Of a stretch of DNA of 64,000 bases, positions 58,860 to 64,000 are shown piece after piece. A program made the position numbers and the translations under genes. The number at the start of each line of letters is the position of its first letter. The stretch's first letter is position 1. Source of the DNA: Archilochus colubris. Its lineage: Eukaryota; Chordata; Aves; Apodiformes; Trochilidae. The notes under the pieces are model-generated. The model did no database searches. It was given only the letters and a program-made list of their open reading frames with translations, and was not told the origin of the DNA. The stretch spans positions 3,845,676 through 3,909,675 of the forward strand of contig CM041104.1 of assembly GCA_023079485.1 (NCBI GenBank). Direction: 5' to 3'.

Positions 58860-59222
58860 CAAAAAAGGGTCAAACACCCATCCAGCCCCAGGCTGCTGCA
58901 CCACAGTGTTGCGGGAGGAGCCATTCTTGCTCCTGAAGCTGGTCGAGCTGCTGGTCTCTTCCAGGACTCCAGCCACCACACAGCACTTCCAGGGTAGAAG
59001 TGTAGTGGGAAGAGCCTTTCTTGCCCCAGAGGCTCGACGAGCTGCTGGCCTCTCCATGCCTCACCCCAGAGTGAGCTGAGGTCCTCTCTGTGGGTGTGTG
59101 TTCCACCTTTATTGGCCCCCTGGCCTTGCTCATGCCCAATAGGGGCCTGCCCTAATCAGGCACAGGTGGACTCACCCACTCACTGGTAATTCGAGGCACC
59201 TGGTTGATAATGTTTCTCTACA
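58860..59222 (-). mobile_element. LTR-like block, possible solo endogenous retrovirus LTR (ends approximate)
   Basis: On the minus strand the block starts TGTAGAGAAACATT (59222). About 110 bases in it has AATAAAGGTGGAACACAC (polyA signal at 59113-59108), a layout like U3-R of an avian LTR, followed by a U5-like part. I see no primer-binding site or retroviral gene beside it. It contains an internal duplication (58907-58978 and 59000-59070). The 3' limit is uncertain, and no family name can be given from sequence alone. Confidence 0.4.
58907..59070. repeat. Imperfect direct repeat, 94-bp offset
   Basis: About 65-70 bases from 58907 (ggagccattcttgctcctga) recur from about 59000 (agagcctttcttgccccaga), both leading into gctggtcgagctgctgg-like sequence. 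The two copies are roughly 80 percent alike by eye. Confidence 0.7.
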
Positions 59223-62200
59223 CCACGGGGTCCTTGCATTGCAAAAAACAGGTAGCTTCATAATGTGAGAGCCCTCTGGTCCAGGCAGAGGTGTGAAGAC
59301 CATGTGTGAAATTGGAGGAGAAGCTGCATGAGCAGGAAGCTCCTGGAAGTCTCATCTTCCCATTATGCCAAGCTGCAGGCAGCAGGACTTTGATGAGGAT
59401 CTTTTACAGTATGGTGGGAGGCTGCAGTGCACACCCGAGAAGGGATGAGTCACTCAGGTCACTAATGAAAGGTCACAGCTTCCTCAGATTCAGCAAGAGG
59501 CATTTAATTCTTCAGCAAAACAATTTCAATGCTCAACTACTTCTGGCTACAGGGACAACAGACCTGACAGGTTTTCTTATTTACCAAGCGTATCGATCAG
59601 ACTGGGAAAGGAATAGTAGATGCAATTACTTCAGGTCACCTGGCAAAAAAAAAAAAAATTGGTAAATATACCTAAGGCTGGGTGCTGTTGGTGAAGACTT
59701 TAATAAAAGAGAAAAATCTGAGTCTTTTTCTGTGTTATGCCTCTAAAGTGTTTTAGCATCAGGGAGAGCAACAGCTTGTGAAGACAAGCAAATCACATAA
59801 CCAGAATAACATTAAGTGTGACTGTGTGAGGCCATCAGTCTAATATTATTCCTGCAGTGCATGCAGTTATTAATAGGTGATGCCATGCAGCGTGGGACCT
59901 GGGGGGGGTGAGAGCAGAGGAATGCACTGGCAGCTCAGCAGCAGCAGCACTGCACAGCTTGTGGCTGTGACACCCATTTGTACGTGCCATGTGCCTTACC
60001 CAGTGACTGCTGCACCCTGAGGGCATGGATTTGTCCTGGAGGACTTGGTGAGCCCAGGTTTAATAAAGATGTTCCACTTTTCAGACCATTCTTCTAAGTA
60101 TCCCCCACAGCAAGCCCTCTGCACCCCTTGCCATCAGTGCTGCTTGAGGCAGGGGTCAGCACAGACTAGGGCAGAGAGAAATCCCCTAAATCTGCTCTGT
60201 GCATCACCACCTCCAACACCTCTGCTCTGCCCTGACCAGGAGATGCTCAGGTTGGATCCCTGAAGAGCCCTTCGTGCCAGGACACAGCTCAGACAGCGTG
60301 AAATTCTTCTGTTTGTTTGGGTTCATGGACAAAAACATGACCCTAAGAAGCATCAGAAAGCTCCCAGGTTTCTCGGTAGCACCACAGCTCCTCCAGGAAG
60401 AGGCTCTTTCTATGCTGTACAGAGGACAGCCAAGGACAGAAGGCAGATTAACCCTGTTCTGGCTGCCTTGGCTTGGATGTGTACATGCTCAGGAGATGTG
60501 ACTCAGAGAACCACACTCCACAGCTCCCAGCCTTCAGCCCCAGATTTACTGCCAGTAGCTCTGGTTGACCCCATGAGAGCAAACTCAGCAGCACGGATGG
60601 CAAAAGAAAGGTTTATTTTCCTTTGCAGTGCCACACAGATGAAGACCAAAGGGTGATTCATGGATGGACCCAAGCAGCAGACTCAACCTGAGCACACAGG
60701 GCAGCATTCCCACCCAAAGGCACAGCACAGGAATGAGTGATGGACTTGTAGTCACATCAGCACCTGAAAGTCCTGAGCGGGTGGACAGCCCACAGTTCTC
60801 CATCCTCCTACATAAAGGGGACCATTCAAATGCAGTTCCCAAGCCAGAATCCCAAAAATGGTCATGCCAAAAGATTCAGCTGTCTCCTGGCCCTGTGTGG
60901 AGGTGCCCTGGGGGGATACCCAGTAAAGCATCATCTCTTGTCACTCCTCTGCACCTCAGCTCCTACCCCAAACTCAGAGAAGCCTCTGGTTTATTTTCCC
61001 ATTTAGCTCAGGTTGTTTGCCTGCCTTTAGGAAAGCTTGATGTTAATTTGATTCCCTATAACTGATTCATGGCAGATCTGGCATCCTGATGCCTGGAGCA
61101 GCTGTGATTCCTGTGCTGCTGTTTGCTGTACCCCAGGGACACCACTCAGCCCCTGGGCATGGCTGGAAAGAAAGAAGCAAGACTGGACCAGGGCATAACA
61201 GCTGGGCCAGGAACACAAGAACATTTGCAGTTCAGAGAGGACAGATCTCCCCACTTAATCCCTTCAGAGTAAAGCCTGGAGAGAAGCAGCTGGAAAATCC
61301 CTGCATACAAGCAAGACATAGTAAAAACCTCAGTTCTGAGGTAGAGGAAGAAATGTGGCTCCAACACTCTTTCACACAAGAGAAAACAAATATTTTCATT
61401 TTACTGTATTCATTCCCTGCTGGGAACCTGCTGTGCTGTCAGGCATGGGACAGCTGGGAGCGTTTCCACAGGGAAATTCACTGTTGGGAAATAGCTGGGA
61501 AAAGCCAGAGCCACTCCTGCCCAGCTCAGACTGGTGGCAGGGACCAGCCTGTGGAGCACTGCTAGCAGGGAAGGGAAATACATTCCATGGAAATAAGCTG
61601 GTGCTTGGCTGGGAAGTGCAGTCAGCAGCAGCTCAGCGCCGGAAAGGGGAAAGGACAACTTGAGTTTTACTACTAAATACACTTTTCTCCAGTTGAAGTG
61701 TTAGGGCCAGTTTGTTTCCTACTAAGCTTATTTTTAGGACTGAAATGAGCCATTTGCTGTAAACTGCCTGGGAAGCAAAGTCCTGGGGTGGCAGAGCTGC
61801 AGCAGCTCCCACACTGCAAGGTCACCGACCCAGCTGCTGGCACCACCTGGGGACCCAGCTGCTGGATGGGCTGACCATGGGACAGGCACCATTGGCACTG
61901 GAGCCATCCCTGGTGCTTAGCAGGTGCCATCTGGGTGACGATGTGGTGGGCAGCATGCTGGAGCCCATCACTCACCCAGGGGTGTCTCACAGGCACCAAA
62001 CAGAAGCTCAGGGATTCTCCTGTCCCCGCAGTGCAGTGCCACCATGGCAGGGGCTGCCTTGCAGGACAGGGGCAAAGCTATCACTGGGACACCCTGTAGA
62101 AGAGATTTACATATTTGCAATTCATTCACAGATCCTTTGGCCCTGCTCCCTTGACCCTCCTGGGCAGCCCAGAGGCTGTGATGCAGGAAAGTCATTTATA

Positions 62201-64000
62201 GCACCACACTGTGCCCAGGATCAGGCCCTGCTCTGCTATGGGCCAAGGGTTTGACGTGGCTGTGTTTCTGTGGTGAGTCTGTGGTCATGGCCATGGCAGC
62301 TCATCCCCAGACTGACCTTTCCTGGCAGCCAGACCCTTCCCAAAGCCTCTCTCTTCTTCATCACAGGGCTCTGGTGGCTCCTTGCAGGGACCAGCCCACC
62401 CTGGCACCTGCACAGCATCACGGAGTCCCTGATTCAAATTGGTTGCCAGCTCTGGTTTAGCAGGCTCTCAGCAAATATTGCCACAAATTATTAAACAGGG
62501 GCATTATTATTTTATCTTATGTTATTATGAAAGCTAAGATTCTCAAACCAAATAAATGAACCAACTAGAGCAGCTAAGATCAAGAACTTGCTAAAGCAGA
62601 GCAGCACCTTTCCCGTTTGGTTGTGGTCCAGGCCATTTATGGCAGGTACTTTGTGCCTGGCTGATGTTCAACTGACAACTTTCCAAAGGTATAAAAAACT
62701 TATTAGGCTGAAAATAGAGTTTGTGACCATAAACTCTCAAGAGCAGTGTCAGCATTTCCAGCCCAGGTCTGCTTGTGTACAAGCACTGACAGACCAGGCT
62801 GCAGGGGAAGCAGAAGGATGGCGCTGGGCAGCCTATTGCAGCCTACATTTTGGGTAGGAAAGGTAACTGGGAAAGGTTCACAAACAGGCTGAGGGTGCCA
62901 GAGCATCAGGAGAAGGTGTGGTAGCAGCTCAGCACCAGGCAATGCAATTGAAGATAGTCATATGTAGAGCTGTGTCCACCTACTCTGGTGTTTGTGCCCT
63001 GCAAACCACATCCATGGTGCTCATGAGGGGCAATCTGCATTATAACAGTTTACATCTAACACTCCATTAATTCTCTCCCTGAGCTTCCAGATTACAATAA
63101 AGAGGAAAGTGCCTGCAGCCATCTGCACACCACAAAGGGTCACGGGGGGCCCCAGAGTCAAGAAAAAGCCATGAGGTTCCTCAACCTCCAATAACCCAGA
63201 ATGTGGCCTCTAGGACAGAGACAAGTTAGCTCTGGCTAGCAGGAGGATATTTTACAGGAAGATTTATGGAGTCATGGGGCAGAATCAAACTTTGTTCTCT
63301 CCAGCCTGGATGTGGTCAGGTACTCTACTGAACAGGAAGGTTTGCTCCCTGTGCCTGCCTGGCCTGGGACAAGCTAGAAGTGTCCCTGACCCCACAGAAG
63401 TGCCCCTGTGCAGCTGCCCCTGGTTGTTATTCATATCTCAGTGTCTAATCCCTTTTTAGAAATGAACTAATCCATTGCTTTAAAAAAGATCCTGTGGCAT
63501 TCATTGTGAGGCTATAATCTCAGTATTAAATGGCATTAAAGCCAGAATAGCTGATGCTTTTACTAAAGCAAAAGAAAACATCATTTTTGTTCTCTAAAAA
63601 TAACTGAAAGCAGCAGAACACACCAGGAGGGTCTCTGAGCCCTCAGAGAGCTGGAGAATGTTTTGCCAAAACCTGGGGAGGGGGCTGACACTTGCCAGAC
63701 CCTGTGCACAGCCCTGGGTTGGTGGGTAGCACAGCCAGAGGTGCAGCAGCAGTGGGTACCACACATCCCACCAGCAGTGACCCCTTTGCTCAGGACCAGG
63801 AGCTGTTGGGCCAGAGCAGGGCAGACCAAGGCAACATTGATGCCCGAAGCAGCTTGAGCAAAGCTGGTGGGATGCTCCCACACCAGTGGCAGCTGCCCAG
63901 ACAAGAGTGGGACTCCAGCTAGCAGGCTGCAGGACCAACTCAAACAGACCCACACTGATGTTCCCTATTTAGCACCTTTCATCTGAGACTGTAAAACAGC
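59223..64000. other. Intergenic stretch to the window end
   Basis: No gene, RNA or repeat family recognised. Open frames of up to 158 codons carry no domain. A-runs lie near 59646-59658. Confidence 0.5.

Noticed and set aside
1..64000. CRISPR arrays, operons, tRNA or rRNA genes, KCNK15
   Set aside because: No regularly spaced repeats of that type, no cloverleaf or rRNA motif noticed by eye, and no potassium-channel pore motif in the translated frames. A covariance-model scan was not possible here.

Overview
This window reads as avian nuclear DNA. Introns are short, and it carries CR1 (chicken repeat 1) LINE sequence with the typical 3' end around 'ATTCTATGATTCTGTG'. Its gene order (PKIG, ADA, CCN5) is, as I remember it, that of human chromosome 20q13 and chicken chromosome 20. 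I cannot name the species from the sequence.

Layout. (1) 1-4735: no coding sequence recognised, probably 5' intron or upstream DNA of PKIG. (2) 4736-about 6760, plus strand: the two coding exons and probable 3' UTR of PKIG (PKA inhibitor gamma, 76 aa). (3) about 6760-9774: convergent spacer. (4) 9775-26917, minus strand: ADA (adenosine deaminase). Eleven coding exons were reconstructed by hand and join in frame to 359 aa with all zinc and catalytic residues. Its ATG lies in a CpG island (about 26420-27140). (5) 27141-46847: about 20 kb without a recognised gene, holding an orphan CpG island (35535-35825), an AT microsatellite (34820-34927) and one exon-like open segment (38228-38487). (6) 46848-50766, plus strand: CCN5/WISP2. 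It has a TATA box and four coding exons giving 256 aa, with a signal peptide and IGFBP, VWC and TSP1 modules but no CT cystine knot. (7) 50767-64000: no recognised gene. It holds a CpG-rich patch, a 1-kb 5'-truncated CR1 copy (54655-55680), an 81-bp CR1 tail with flanking direct repeats (58662-58742) and an LTR-like block with an internal duplication (about 58860-59222).

The three genes share no pathway. PKIG restrains PKA in cytosol and nucleus, ADA deaminates adenosine and deoxyadenosine, and CCN5 is a secreted matricellular protein. Their proximity looks like conserved vertebrate synteny. I saw no CRISPR array, prokaryotic operon or complete mobile element, and no clear new biological system. 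The points most worth checking are the intact splice donor at the end of the CCN5 TSP1 exon, the exon-like peptide segment at 38228-38487, the orphan CpG island, and the shortened 3' coding end of ADA.
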